Shown here in pieces: positions 1 to 10,861 of a stretch of 64,000 nucleotides of DNA. The DNA is from Megalobrama amblycephala (taxonomy: Eukaryota; Chordata; Actinopteri; Cypriniformes; Xenocyprididae), in the NCBI RefSeq assembly GCF_018812025.1, contig NC_063066.1, forward strand, positions 2,179,692 to 2,243,691. Reading direction: 5' to 3'. The notes beneath the pieces are model-generated. The model searched no databases. It worked only from the letters and a program-made list of their open reading frames with translations, and had not been told where the DNA came from. Within the stretch, counting starts at the first letter, position 1, and every line of letters begins with the position of its first letter. Made by a program: the position numbers and the translations under genes.

Positions 1-425
1 TCTAAAAATTTTAAAAATTTACAGCATTTTACTGTGAAAATTACATAAAATGTCTGGTAAGAGCTTTTACAGTTTTTCCCTGTATATAATACAGGAACTT
101 ACTGTTAACCTATTTACAATTTTTTTTTCCGTAGCGTTTTTACAATATTTTACTGTTAAAATCAGATTCATTTTTTACAGAACTGATAAACGGTTATACT
201 CTAGTATACTTTAGTTGTACAGTACTGGGTGAAGTAATTTGTTTATAGTTGTTATATTAACACAACAACTAAATAAATTACCACAACAACTTTATTCAAG
301 TAGCTACTTTACTATAGTATGTTTCAAAAGTACTACAGTATTTACTATAATAGTATTTTTGCAATAGGCTATAGATAACATTCCTCTACTTTCTATATAA
401 AATATCATTCTGCACTGGATATTAA
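1..425. other. AT-rich duplicated flank, no gene
   Basis: No coding signal is visible. The first 170 bases are AT-rich and contain ACAG/CTGT motifs like those of non-autonomous EnSpm elements. The stretch from about 177 to 421 recurs nearly unchanged at about 25784-26030, where it is again followed by the TTAA element that begins at 426. It is therefore part of a segmental duplication. Confidence 0.6.
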
Positions 426-1209
426 AGGATTAGTCCACTTTTAAATGAACTTTTCCTGATAATTTACTCTCCTCCATGTCATCCAAGATGTTCATGACTT
501 TCTTTCGTCAGTTGAAAAGAAATGAAGGTTTTTGAGGAAAACATTCCAGGATTTTTCTCCATATAGTGGACTTCACTGGGGTTCAACGGGTTGAAGGTCC
601 AAATGTCAGTTTCAGTGCAGCTTCAAAGAGCTCTACATGATCCCAGACGAGGAATAAGGGTCTCATCTAGAGAAACCATCGGCCATTTTCGAAAAAATTA
701 CAACCGTTTATGCTTTATAAACACAAAATATCGCCTTGAACGTACTTCCCATTTCCGCATTCTTCGAAACGCTTACGTTGAATGTTCTACGCCTTCCCTA
801 TTCTACTTACTGAACGAACGCAGAGACAGTTTCATTTTTTCCCATAAGTACAATAAGAAAGGCGTAGGACATACAGCGTACCGGAAGTACGTTCAAGGCG
901 ATATTTTGTGTTTATAAAGCATAAACGGTTGTAATTTTTACGAAAATAACCAACGTTTCTAGATAAGACTCTTATTCCTCGTCTGGGATCATGTAGAGCT
1001 CTTTGAAGCTGCACTGAAACTGACATTTGGACCTTCAACCCGTTGAACCCCAGTGAAGTCCACTATATGGAGAAAAATCCTGGAATGTTTTCATCAAAAA
1101 CCTTAATTTCTTTTCGACTGAAGAAAGAAAAAGAAAGACATGAACATCTTGGATAACATGGGGGTGAGTAAATTATCAGGAAAAGTTTATTTAAAAGTGG
1201 ACTAATCCT
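426..1209. mobile_element. TTAA-flanked foldback (palindromic) MITE
   Basis: The element starts AGGATTAGTCCACTTTTAAA and ends with its inverse, and it is flanked by TTAA on both sides (422-425 and 1210-1213). The two arms, roughly 426-760 and 870-1209, are near-perfect inverted copies around a spacer of about 100 bases. A TTAA duplication is typical of piggyBac and Kolobok transposases, but there is no transposase here. A copy of the left arm only, ending abruptly near 26340, lies at 26036-26340. The open frames on both strands here are identical stretches of the palindrome read twice and are not genes. Confidence 0.85.
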
Positions 1210-1470
1210 TTAAGACCTTTTTAATATTATTATTATTATTATTTAATTTTCTTGAACAAAATTAATTTACGTTTACAATTCACAGTTTACAGTGTGTTTA
1301 CACAGCAAAACAAATTCTCTCCTTGCCATTTAGCGAGCTCTTGCAAACTGGATTCTCCGACTTGCTGTGGAGTCCTCCAACCCAGAGGATGGGCCATGTA
1401 GATGAGCTCATAAATCTGAATGGCGTATGGTGTCAACTTAACGTCTTTCGGTGAGTGGAGTTATTTTAAC
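1210..1470. other. Spacer with a short ATT microsatellite
   Basis: There is a short (ATT)n run at about 1224-1243, then unremarkable sequence. No gene or recognisable element was seen. Confidence 0.5.
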
Positions 1471-2129
1471 TAGTGATGAGAAACCGAGGCTTTCTGAAGC
1501 GTTTGAGGCTTTCATCAAATTGTGCCGAAAAACAGTTCATTACTCGAAGCTTTTAACACAGTGCGCATTAGCGACATCTGGTGGTCGGACTTGTTTTCTC
1601 CACCATCTCTAACAAATCATCGCAGAGTATCTACAGTTTAAAAAAGCACGTGACCAAACCAAGCTTTGAAAGTCTGTGACATATGGAATCACTCTAGTCT
1701 TGGATTGTCTATCAAATCTGATCTAATCTCATCTAAATTCATTTGTGACAATGAGACCACAACTCGTGTCATGTGTAGCCTGGTCAACGGATTCACATAT
1801 TGATTAATAATATAAAATGATGTGATCATAATTGAAGTGAGTAGTTGAAAAAATATTTTGGGTGAGCTGTTTAACCCTTAGCCTATGTTCTGTTCGTGGT
1901 CTCTGAGACCCCAGCAATGAAACATGATTAAATGCATTTTCCTTTTATGCATCAGGTGAAGCACCAATTTTTTCAAATCAGCTGTCCTGACTTTCCGATA
2001 CTGCATGACGTTTGAAGCTTCAAATGTCATCAATAACGTGGTGTTGTCATTTCGATACAAGCATCGGTACAGTGTGTGATGCAACATTGCTTTGAAAACT
2101 GCGTCGGAGCATCGGAGCCCCGGTATCAA
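1471..2129 (+). mobile_element. Truncated non-autonomous hAT copy
   Basis: It starts TAGTGATGAGAAACC and matches, base by base with scattered changes, the complete copy at 59034-59719. The right end stops after GGTATCAAC without the closing inverted repeat seen in the other copy (GTCCCATCTCTA), so this copy has lost its right terminus. There is no coding capacity. Confidence 0.8.
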
Positions 2130-3054
2130 CTGTGTGTGACAGAAAACGGCGTTTTAATATTGATACGGCGGTCAAAAGCAAATAATAATTGGTTTGGCTT
2201 TCGATAGACTCTGGAATGCTTAAAATGCTTAATGCTTAAAAAACGCATGCAAATGGTGACCATGCAGCACAGTAAACTCACGTGAATAAGTAACTTAAGA
2301 AGGCGCGAGTCTGTTGAGGCTTGTTCGAGATGCCTCGGCGCTGCAGAGACCGATCAGTATCAAAGTACCGCGAGAGCAATTCAAAAGCATAAAGCCCAAA
2401 GTATACCCATCCGCATGCAGCCCAAATTTTGAGACCGTGCGGACAGTGCGCGTGCAACAGTGCATGCGCAAGCAGGACAGAAGAGTCCACTAGGTGGCAA
2501 TACGCACAGTACTGAGCAGCACAATGTGCAGTCGTCGAAGAGAGTGGAAAGAGTGATTCAAGAACAAGACGAGTAAACTTAGAAGCTTATCCTTCTCCAT
2601 CGTTTTTGATTCTTGTTCTCTTGGTTTATCTTCTGAACTATGTTGCAATGGTGGACCGCGCATGTGTCGAACTCGGTCATCCGTGCGCATCCGTGGTTGG
2701 ACTTTGATGTCATACACGTCTCGAACAAGCCTGATGTCATTCACCGTGACTCTGCAACACACATACACTTTCAAACACTCATCGGAACTAGACGAATCTC
2801 AATAATGACCCATTTTGGATCGAAAACAGCGAATTTCACCGAAAGGTGACAAGATTGTAAGTCCACAAGACCAAAACTGCATATGAAGGCCCTGTGCCAA
2901 ATGGCTCACTTCATAGCACCTCAACATTATAAAGTGACGAGAATACTTTTTGTGCCACCCCCCCCCAAAGAAAAAAAAAAAAAAATGGTGACTTTATTTA
3001 ATATCTAGCAATGGGTGATTTCAAAACACTGCTTCATGAAGCTTTACAAATCTT
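2130..3054. other. Duplicated intergenic flank, no gene
   Basis: Parts of this stretch recur in the same orientation near 37760-37930 (about 2220-2380 here) and near 37990-38190 (about 2840-3060 here). The shared text includes a foldback-type motif (CCTGTCCCAAATG-like) also present at 28340-29563. No plausible exon was found. Confidence 0.5.
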
Positions 3055-3614
3055 TTGTTTCGAATCAGTGGTTCGGAGTGCGTATCAAACTGCCTACAAG
3101 GCGGGGAGAGGCATGCAGGTTGCAACACTGACCTTACTGGACCTGAGGGCAGTAGTAACCATGCAAGGCTATTATTTGTAGATTTTTCTTCTGCATTCAA
3201 CACGATCCAACCAAGCTTGTTGGTTCACAAGCTTAGGTTGAGTTTCGGTGTGGATGCAAGAATGGCTGCTTGGTTACTAGATTTCCTTACAAATAGGTCT
3301 CAGAGGGTAAGGGTTAATAGTGTTCTGTCAGGCCCTATAATTACATCTATTGGCTCCGCTCAGGGGTTCGCACTTTCTCCTCTCCTCTATACACAAATGA
3401 GTGTCGTAGTCAGCTTGAGAATCGGTATATTCTCAAGTTTGCTGATGACACAGTTATAGTAAGTTTGTTGGTTGGTGAGGAGAGGGAACACGGGCATATT
3501 GTTGAGCATTTTGCAAATTGGTGTTGAGGCTGGTCTTCTTCTGAATGTTGAGAAAACTAAGGACTTGTGCATCAACCTGCGGTGAAATCAAGCAGTAGTT
3601 CCATCCATGTACTA
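3055..3614 (+). pseudogene. LINE reverse transcriptase fragment, 5' part
   Basis: This is the reverse transcriptase core of a non-LTR retrotransposon. The frame contains FVDFSSAFNTIQPSLL (RT block A, palm aspartate) and TNRSQRVRVNSVLSG. A FADD box (LKFADDTVI) follows at about 3430-3457 but in a different frame, so at least one frameshift is present. The style resembles fish L2/CR1/Rex1-type LINEs; I cannot fix the clade. The fragment is cut at 3614 by the TA-flanked palindromic transposon, and its continuation resumes at 5166. Confidence 0.8.
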
Positions 3615-5165
3615 CACTGTGTGCAGAATTATTAGGCAAGCTAACTTTCTGATCATATTTTTTTTCCAAACACATTTTACCAATTTCAATCCACATCAAT
3701 CTTAATAACTACTATTAATAATGTTTTTAATCATTTATAAGTGATATATAATTGTTCATGAAGGCTGGAAATGAAAAATGCCTTATATTCAGGTCTGCAG
3801 AATTATTAGGCAGGTTTGCTTTTACAGGCAAAATGAGCCAAAAAAGAGATTTAACTTAGACTGAAAAGTCAAAAATGATTAAATACTCACGAGAAGGACG
3901 CAATACTAATGCAATACTAGAAATTGCAAAGTTAAAGCATGACCAATGGACAGCAAAATGCTCATTAGGTCAGCGGGGTCATACAAAAACAGGTGGAAAA
4001 GAAAAGACACATGTTAACTGCAAAAGAGTTAAGAATTAAGGTGAAGAGTTAAGTGTGAAACCATCAGGAACCTTTTAGTCTCCAGCGCCACCATTTTCCA
4101 GAACTGCAACCTACCTGGAGTCTCCAGAAGTGCAAGGTGTCTCAGAGACTTAGTTAGGTTAGCTAAAGAATCCTAAAAAATGACCCGCTCTTAATAAGAA
4201 TCACAAGCTGAAGTGTTATAAAATACATGAAGACTGGGTTTTTATAGGCCTTATAGACAGACAGATTGAGAGTGACTCCTGAAGGACCAGCACCACATCC
4301 TCTTGAACCACTCTTTGAAGAATTTATCTTCCAGAATCTGGCAGTAAGTTTTGGAAGATCATTTTTAGTCCATCTCTGCAAGACGGACATTTCAGGATAA
4401 GAGAGGGACTAAAAGTGAACTCCCACACCTTACTGCCAGATTTTGGAAGATAAATTCTTCAAACAGTGGTACAAGAGGATGTGGTGCTGGTCCTTCAGGA
4501 GTCACTCTCAAGCTGTCTGTCTATAAAGCCTATAAAAACCCAGTCTTCATGTATTTCACAACATTTCAGCTTGTGATTATTATTAAGAGCGGGTCATTTT
4601 TTAGGATTCTTTAGCTAACCTAAGTCTCTGAGATCCTGACACCTTGCACTTCTGGAGACTCCAGGTAGGTTGCAGTTCTGGAAAATGGTGGCGCTGGAGA
4701 CTAAAGGGTTCCTGATGGTTTCACACTTAACTCTTCACCTTAATTCTTCAATCTTTTGCAGTTAACATGTGTCTTTTCTTTTCCACCTGATTTTGTATGA
4801 CCCCGCTGACCCCATGAGCATTTTGCTTTCCCTTGGTCATGCTTTAACTTTGCAAATTCTAGTATTGCATTAGTATTGCGTCCTTCTCGTGAGTATTTAA
4901 TAATTTTTGACTTTTCAGTCTGAGTTAAATCTCTTTTTTTGGCTCATTTTGCCTGTAAAAGCAAACCTGCCTAATAATTCTGCACACCTGAATATAAGGC
5001 ATTTTTCATTTCCAGCCTTCATGAACAATTATATATCACTTATAAATGATTAAAAACAATATTAATAGTAGTTATTAAGATTGATGTAGATTGGAATTGG
5101 TAAAATGTGCTTGGAAAAAAAATATGATCAGAAAATCGGCTTGCCTAATAATTCTGCACACAGTG
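3615..5165. mobile_element. 1.55-kb palindromic transposon with TA duplication
   Basis: The ends are CACTGTGTGCAGAATTATTA and its inverse, flanked by TA (3613-3614, 5166-5167). Almost the whole element is one palindrome: arms of about 730 bases (3615-4345 and 4428-5165) pair with only scattered mismatches around a loop of roughly 80 bases near 4390. The TA target duplication fits the Tc1/mariner/pogo superfamily; there is no transposase frame. It splits a LINE reverse transcriptase relic, so it is younger than that relic. The short frames inside are artefacts of the palindrome. Confidence 0.85.
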
Positions 5166-5700
5166 TATTGTTGATAATCATTTGATTTAATTGGTCGAAA
5201 GTTATAAGTACCTAGGTACTGTTATCGATAATAAAATAAATTTAGCAGAGAATACTGATAAATTCTGCAAGATGAGCCAACAAAGACTTTATTGTCTGCG
5301 GAAATTAGCTAAATTTAATATTGATAAGACATTGATGACTGCTTTTTATAAGGCATATGTTGAATCGATTTTAACTTTTTCATTGATTTGTTGGTTTGCC
5401 TCTTTAAAGGTCAAACAGAAGAATTCTCTATCAAAGGTTGTAAATATCTGCAGTAAAGTATTGGGTGTGAAATTGCCTGGGTGTGGAAAGGGTTCAAATA
5501 TGCAAAAAATGCTTGAAAACTGAAGAATCTGCAGGAGCTGGAGGATTTTTCTGAAGAACAGAGTTCAGTTTAAAGGTGCTAAAGAGGATGTTTTGTTTTA
5601 TACATTTTTGCAATATTACTTGAAACTGTCTTTACTAACTGATAAAAGACTATTTATTAGGTGCACTGAAAGGAATAATATTAATATACATCATCTGTGC
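5166..5700 (+). pseudogene. LINE reverse transcriptase fragment, 3' part
   Basis: This continues the LINE interrupted at 3614. The open frame 5191-5523 contains YKYLGTVIDNKINLAENTDK and then a hydrophobic stretch with a KAYVESILTFSLICWF core, the usual thumb and C-terminal part of L2/CR1-like fish LINE proteins. The frame is lost after 5523, although homologous text seems to run on to about 5700. It is a dead copy with no endonuclease part in this window. Confidence 0.75.
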
Positions 5701-6059
5701 ACGAGGTAGTGCCTTAAAAACATCAGCCAATCCATTGGCCCTCTGGCTTGTCAATCACTGCCGTGACGTTCCTTGTAAGAGACGAGGGCGGCTGCGCGCT
5801 CCAGTAACTTTCCACACTCTACAGGCGCCGCATGCAATGTTTTTGTCAGGAGACAGGAGTAGCAACTGCAGATTATGAGTTACCTGCGGTGAGTCCGACA
5901 TAATGAATCCACTAACACGATAGAGCGAATGCCGATGGTAAACACTCGTGTTTCAATACTCGTGCACGACTTTTGGGAGGCGTTCCTTCGAAAGGAGGGG
6001 GGGTTGTTCTTACGCATACGCTCATTTCAAAAACTCAGTAACAGTCTTTGGTTTCTCAG
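5701..6059. other. Unassigned spacer
   Basis: This is a mixed, locally GC-rich stretch (around 5750-5850) with no recognisable exon, promoter or element ends. Nothing further can be supported. Confidence 0.4.
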
Positions 6060-6390
6060 TCGACGAAAAGATCCTCTTTATCACCTTTAACTGCTCAGAA
6101 CAAACAAGAGACTCATGAAAACCATCACAAAACAAACAAACAGTCATAGATCATCAGGTAACCACACACAGTATTGAGAATCAAGGGTTCACATACTTTT
6201 GAATGGGGTTATTTTAATAAATTCAGCTATTTTGTCTTGTGAACTAAATGCAAACATCCTTTATGTGAAATATCTTACTCAGGACAGAACTAACTAAAAA
6301 TTAACATGCATTTGATCTCTCTTATTTTATTAAAATTATTCACATTTTCACAGATTCTGCAAGGGGTTCACATACTTTTTCTTGCCACTG
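6060..6390 (+). mobile_element. Tc1-like transposon 3' fragment
   Basis: The segment ends with CACATACTTTTTCTTGCCACTG followed by TA, the inverted-repeat end of a Tc1-like element (CAGTGGCAAGAAAAAGTATG on the other strand). A second, subterminal copy of the 'TTCACATACTTTTGAATGGGG' type motif lies at about 6190. The left end and transposase are missing. Family assignment rests on my recollection of cyprinid Tc1 ends. Confidence 0.65.
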
Positions 6391-6493
6391 TATATCCCGG
6401 ACTATCGGCTGTTTTAAACTATCGGCTGATAGTGTGAAAATTTGCTTTTATCTGCCGATATCAATTATTGGCCGATATATCGGTGCATCTCTA
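6391..6493 (+). mobile_element. hAT right-end fragment (ATATCGGTGCATCTCTA end)
   Basis: It closes with GATATATCGGTGCATCTCTA and matches the right end of the complete 485-base copy at 40319-40803. The downstream flank (ATTCAAGG and onwards) also matches, so both are products of one segmental duplication. Here the left end has been replaced by the Tc1-like fragment. Confidence 0.7.
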
Positions 6494-7560
6494 ATTCAAG
6501 GATTGAATTAATTAAAAGTCAAATTTCTGATGGCCTTCATAGCTATTGGTATTTGTATTTGCACAGGATACTGTTAAAAATAAAGATCCTAAAAGGGGAT
6601 TTTCACAGTGGTGCCACTGAAGAACCATTTTTAGTTCCTCAAAGAATCTTTCAGTGATCAGCTCTTTAAAGAACCTCTTTTTCTTAATGTGAAGAACATT
6701 TTAATAATCTAAAGAACCACTATAAAGACACCTGCAGTGGGAATGTTGAAGGTTCCTCATGGTAACATATAGATGTAAATAAAGAAGCTTTAATTAAGAG
6801 TGTATCTTGATTAACTGCGTTCTGAGGTGAGAGAGAGAAATTCTAGAAATGAATGTTCGTGACATCATTTGTGTAATGCTGTCGCCCTCTGCTGGTAACA
6901 TAGACACTTGTTCATCCACAGCCTCTTCATTTTCTCTGAAACATCTGTAGCCTTTTCCTAAACTTATAGCAAGGTTAATAAAATATGTAAAAATATTTTG
7001 ATTAAAGAATTTTGTCTAAACGACTTTATGAATCAACTGAATGCATATATTAACATTAATTATAGGCTATAGCCAATAAATAGAAAACTGAAACGTGGTT
7101 TCCAATGCTAATAGATTAATAGGTCTAATACATGGGTTGTTTTAACCCAGTGGTTGGGTTAAATGTTTGCCCAACCTGCTGGGTAGTTTTATTTAACTCA
7201 ACTTTTGTTTGGAAATTACTATATGACTGGCTTAAAATGAACCAAAATATGTTGGAAAAGAACATGTTCCTTGAGCTTCAGCATTGAAGTCGCAATAGTC
7301 TTTTAATCCCTATTGTGTCCTATATCCGAGTGAAACTGCTTCTCGAACAAGAGCAAATGTTGGGCGGGGCTTGATTTTGTTTGGTCTAATGTTGTTTTGT
7401 TGTTTGTTTTTTGTTTTTTTTAGTGAACCATCCCTTAATTAGCAATATCCTAATATCAGTTTTAGTGAATGCTTCAATCAGTCACACTATATTATCTTTT
7501 AGGATATTTTCTTTCGAATGAGACCATTTTCACGTTTCTGTGAGCTTTCGTTTGTAAATA
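6494..7560 (+). other. Duplicated unit with gene X / SPINK fusion junction
   Basis: The stretch parallels 40804-41870. It contains an 'aacccag' MITE fragment near 7120-7220, then about 7265-7380, which matches the sequence just downstream of gene X exon 1 (27060-27180), and then directly about 7381-7500, which matches SPINK intron 1 (as at 11745-11815). Gene X exon 1 is absent. The join at about 7380 is identical to that at about 41780, so both units derive from one deletion that removed gene X exons 2-3 and the SPINK cassettes. Confidence 0.7.
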
Positions 7561-7587
7561 ATCAACTGTTTTGTCGCGGATGTGAAG

Positions 7588-9016
7588 TAGTGATGTGTCG
7601 TTCTTGAACGATTCGTTCATTTTGAACGAATCTTTAATGTGACTCGGGAAGAACGAGTCGTCTCGGGGGGTGATTCGTTCAGTCGCGCATGTGCAATATT
7701 CTACAGGTTCTGTACTGCTAGTAGTAGTTCACCTGATGATTCAATTGATTAGTTCATTTCATGAGTCTTTCGGGTTTTGAGTCGTTCCTTAATCACGTGA
7801 CAGACCCATACACTAAGCCAATGCATTCTGAGCCGGAAAGAGAATTGATTAGTTCTTTTTATGAGTCTTTCGGGTTTTTGAGTCGTTCCTTAATCACGTG
7901 ACAGACCCATACACTAAGCCAATGCATTCTGAGACGGAAAGAGAATTGATTAGTTCTTTTTATGAGTCTTTCGGGTTTTTGAGTCGTTCCTTAATCACGT
8001 GACAGACCCATACACTATGCTTTGTGACCCAAGCACATTATATTTATTAGTAAATAACGTTAACTCTCCAGTTTTGTTTGAGTTTGAACTGTTAAAGCTG
8101 AAGTTATCATAACCTTGATGTTTTAAACTAACATTAATAATTCAAATTCAAAATGTTATTTGCTTTTAATTTATGTCATTATGTCCTTTTTGAGCAATCT
8201 TCTTATATTAGACCAATATGTCAAGTCTGCCTAGGAAAAGCAATTATTATAACAGCAAACTCAAAATTGGAGTAAAAATGAACAAACTAGGCTATAAATA
8301 CTTTGTATTGTAGGCTTGGATTATTATATTATTATATAGCCTAGTGTTTATTTACAGATAGACAGTCAAAAAGATAAATTAATCAATATTTTATTTATAA
8401 CAGAGCTTTATTTATTTATAATAACACACCACAGATCCTCAAGAAACAGTAACAAAAACAGTGACAGAAATGTCAGAAATAGCGTATGGGTCTGTCACGT
8501 GATTAAGGAACGACTCAAAACCCGAAAGACTCATGAAGAGAACTAATCAATTCTCTTTCCGGCTCAGAATGCATTGGCTTAGTGTATGGGTCTGTCACGT
8601 GTTTAAGGAACGACCCAAAAACCCGAAAGACTCATGAAATGAACTAATCAATTCTCTTTGCGGCTCGGACTGCATTGGTTTAGCATGGGACTGCCTGTCA
8701 CGTCATTAAGGAATGACTTAAACCCGAAGAATTGTCAGACAAGAGGTGAGGTGAGCTTAATCAGCTTGTCATAAACTGAAGACCCAGGTTATGAATTAAT
8801 CATTTCTGAATCTTATAGCATTGTAGTTTTGTATTGTTTGTACTGGGATCAACGTTTGCATAAGTAGATGTGTTGGGGAAGTAACACGTAATATTTTAAT
8901 TACATTTTGCTAAAATGAACGAAATGAACCAAATGACTCGAAAAAAGATTCGTTCATTTTGTTGAACGAGACTCAAAAGTCCGAGTCAGTAAAATGATCC
9001 GAACTTCCCATCACTA
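7588..9016. mobile_element. Complete non-autonomous hAT, 1.43 kb
   Basis: The element begins TAGTGATG and ends CATCACTA and is flanked by a perfect 8-base target duplication ATGTGAAG (7580-7587 and 9017-9024), diagnostic of hAT transposition. The next 30 bases of each end are also roughly inverse (CGTTC/GAACG-rich). Inside, a unit of about 105 bases containing CACGTGACAGACCCATACAC is tandemly repeated three times at 7735-8020, and inverted copies lie at 8480-8725. The middle is AT-rich with no transposase frame. It sits upstream of the TATA box at 9109. Confidence 0.92.
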
Positions 9017-9108
9017 ATGTGAAGAACAGGAAATGCGCTCTCGAACGGGAAACACGTGATCTCCAAACAATCGATCAAAGCGCGCTGACGTTTTAGGACA
9101 GGTCGAAG

Positions 9109-9117
9109 GTATATAAA
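9109..9117 (+). promoter_or_regulatory. Candidate TATA box
   Basis: GTATATAAAT lies in a short, relatively CpG-containing stretch right after the hAT insertion. It precedes the candidate exons at 9140-9340 and 9581-9671 at a suitable distance. Confidence 0.45.
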
Positions 9118-9139
9118 TCATGCCCGAAAGTTAGCGGGA

Positions 9140-9671
9140 ACATGTCAATCCATTCAGAAACCGGATTTATAGGATTTATAGTTTATGGACTGTTTTGAAT
9201 TCGGTAATTAGATCTAGGAAGGTAAAAGCATTGATGGCATCTATAAAATTGATCTCTGAAAGCGAAACGAAAGTGATTATTGCCTCGACCAGCGACGCAG
9301 TGGGGAGGACGCACGAGGAGAAGACCCTGCGTGTTTAATTGGTATGTATAAACTGTAATACTTCATTTACAATGCTTATACTCATATTTTGAAATGTAAA
9401 ACCACAGCAACCAATGTGATAAACTATTATTTGACAAAAAATATCAAAACTTTGTTTATAATATGGCAAGACTAATTGCACAGCAAACTTGAATAAAATT
9501 GTCATTTCAGTAAATCTACATTTTGATATTGTGAAATGGTTATTATTACAGTACAAAAACTGTGATTTCTTTGTTTCAGTTGCTGTTAAAGTTGCAGTTG
9601 CTGGCACAGCTGGAATCACATCTCAGGGCAGAAGACAGCTGGGTGATGCTGAGGTGATGCTCAACACAGGT
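9140..9671 (+). ncRNA. Candidate small spliced transcript, unrecognised
   Basis: A TATA box at 9109 is followed about 30 bases on by a stretch ending in a good splice donor (TTAATTG|GTATGT, about 9340). A second exon-like block lies at about 9581-9670, between TTTCTTTGTTTCAG and CAACACAG|GTGACT. The longest frame in the first block starts at 9234 (34 codons, beginning MASIKLISESETK) and stops before the donor. In the second block a frame reads through with AVKVAVAGTAGITSQ. I do not recognise either peptide. It may be the 5' end of a gene continuing beyond what I can detect, a non-coding RNA, or a relic. Transcription is inferred only from the signals. Confidence 0.3.
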
Positions 9672-9679
9672 GACTAAAA

Positions 9680-10440
9680 ATGATGCTCATATAATAAATT
9701 ATACAAATCTGGATGATGTAGAATCTGTTCTAGATTGTAATAGAGTCTATTGTCTCCTTAAAGAATAAAACTGATCAAAATCATAAAATGCCTCTTTTTT
9801 TGTTGTTTGTTCATACAGCACAGACAACATATAGCCTACTATAATATTTATCACTTTCAGCAGTGTTTTATGTAACTTCAAAGGGTTGATTTTGTATTTA
9901 GACCACTGTATATAGGTATGAGAAGCTTTTCAATTTGGGAAAGGCCAAATCCAGGCGGAAATCCCCAAATTGTCCACAGTATTCAGGAGTTTAATGATCA
10001 GACAAGTTTTATTTATGATGCCAGTGAGCCTGAAGTGGTGGTCTGATATCTGGAAATCTGATCTTACTATCTGGGCTTTTGCTTACAGTTTGGCCCCCCC
10101 ACTTTGAAAATGTCTCCTGCGCCCCTGGTGTTTTGTGAACAACCACTGAGAAGAAGTGAATTGTTACACTTTTTTTTGTTTGTTTTTTAAAAGTAAGTTT
10201 AATCTCCGATTCTGCCAAATCATTCAGTTGCTGTAAAAATGCTCAACTGTTTTCTTCAGGACTTCAAAGAAAATGTTCTGCACACTTACGGTCGAATGGA
10301 ACGCACTTGAGGTTTTTAGTGGTGCTTTCTGTGTGTTAATATTTTCTTAGACTCCGCTTTTGACAATTCTTGTGTAAGACTCCCTTGTGTAACTTCTTTA
10401 GACAAAACAAGAACAAGGCCTTGGACACACTTATACACAG
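9680..10440. other. Intergenic stretch, partly duplicated
   Basis: No gene seen. Segments near 10195-10290 recur near 42365-42450, and about 10283-10350 (ACTTACGGTCGAATGG) recurs near 38645-38710 and 49165-49215. It is therefore older flanking DNA of the SPINK units. Confidence 0.5.
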
Positions 10441-10750
10441 ACATTTGAACATCTGATCTCACTTATTATATTTCTTAATATGCCATATATGGTAGGTGTC
10501 GATCTTTGAGCACTGTGATTGGACAGCCTGGACATCGGTGATGATTCTGCTTTAAATACGACCCTTCTTCATTAATAAACTTGATGACTTTGAGTCTACC
10601 TGAAAATGAATCTAACAGGGTGTCAAAAACTCACACTCCCTTTATGATATTCTGCTCTCTAGATATGATCCGTGTGAATCCTTCAAAGTAAATCTTCACC
10701 TATTTTATCTCGTCATTTCAAGATTTGAGGGAGAAAACAGAACAGCTTCA
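10441..10750. other. SPINK A downstream flank (duplicated)
   Basis: This is homologous to 32100-32395 and 49650-49985. It contains no gene of its own and marks the 3' boundary of the repeated SPINK unit. Confidence 0.6.
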
Positions 10751-10759
10751 ATAAATATA

Positions 10760-10765
10760 TTTATT
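10760..10765 (-). terminator. Poly(A) signal of SPINK A
   Basis: AATAAA on the minus strand lies about 100 bases past the stop of the last cassette. The same signal is present behind loci B (32402-32407) and C (49999-50004), but none is obvious between the internal cassettes. Confidence 0.55.
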
Positions 10766-10861
10766 TCAGGATTAAACCGTTACACATTCAGGTTATAATG
10801 AATGAGACACAATAATGCTGAGTAAAGGTCTGTCAAGCTGAATTATGCTGCCATTCCTGTG

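Noticed and set aside
591..1038. Two open frames sharing the same N-terminal 20 residues on opposite strands
   Set aside because: They are the two arms of one palindromic TTAA element read from each end, not genes.
7500..7580. Possible interferon-response element (GAAA/TTTC pairs) before the hAT
   Set aside because: The spacing between the GAAA motifs is three bases, not the two of an ISRE, and no interferon-type gene follows.
7735..8020. Three evenly spaced repeats resembling a CRISPR-like array
   Set aside because: They are tandem repeats of about 105 bases without unique spacers, inside a hAT element in eukaryotic DNA.
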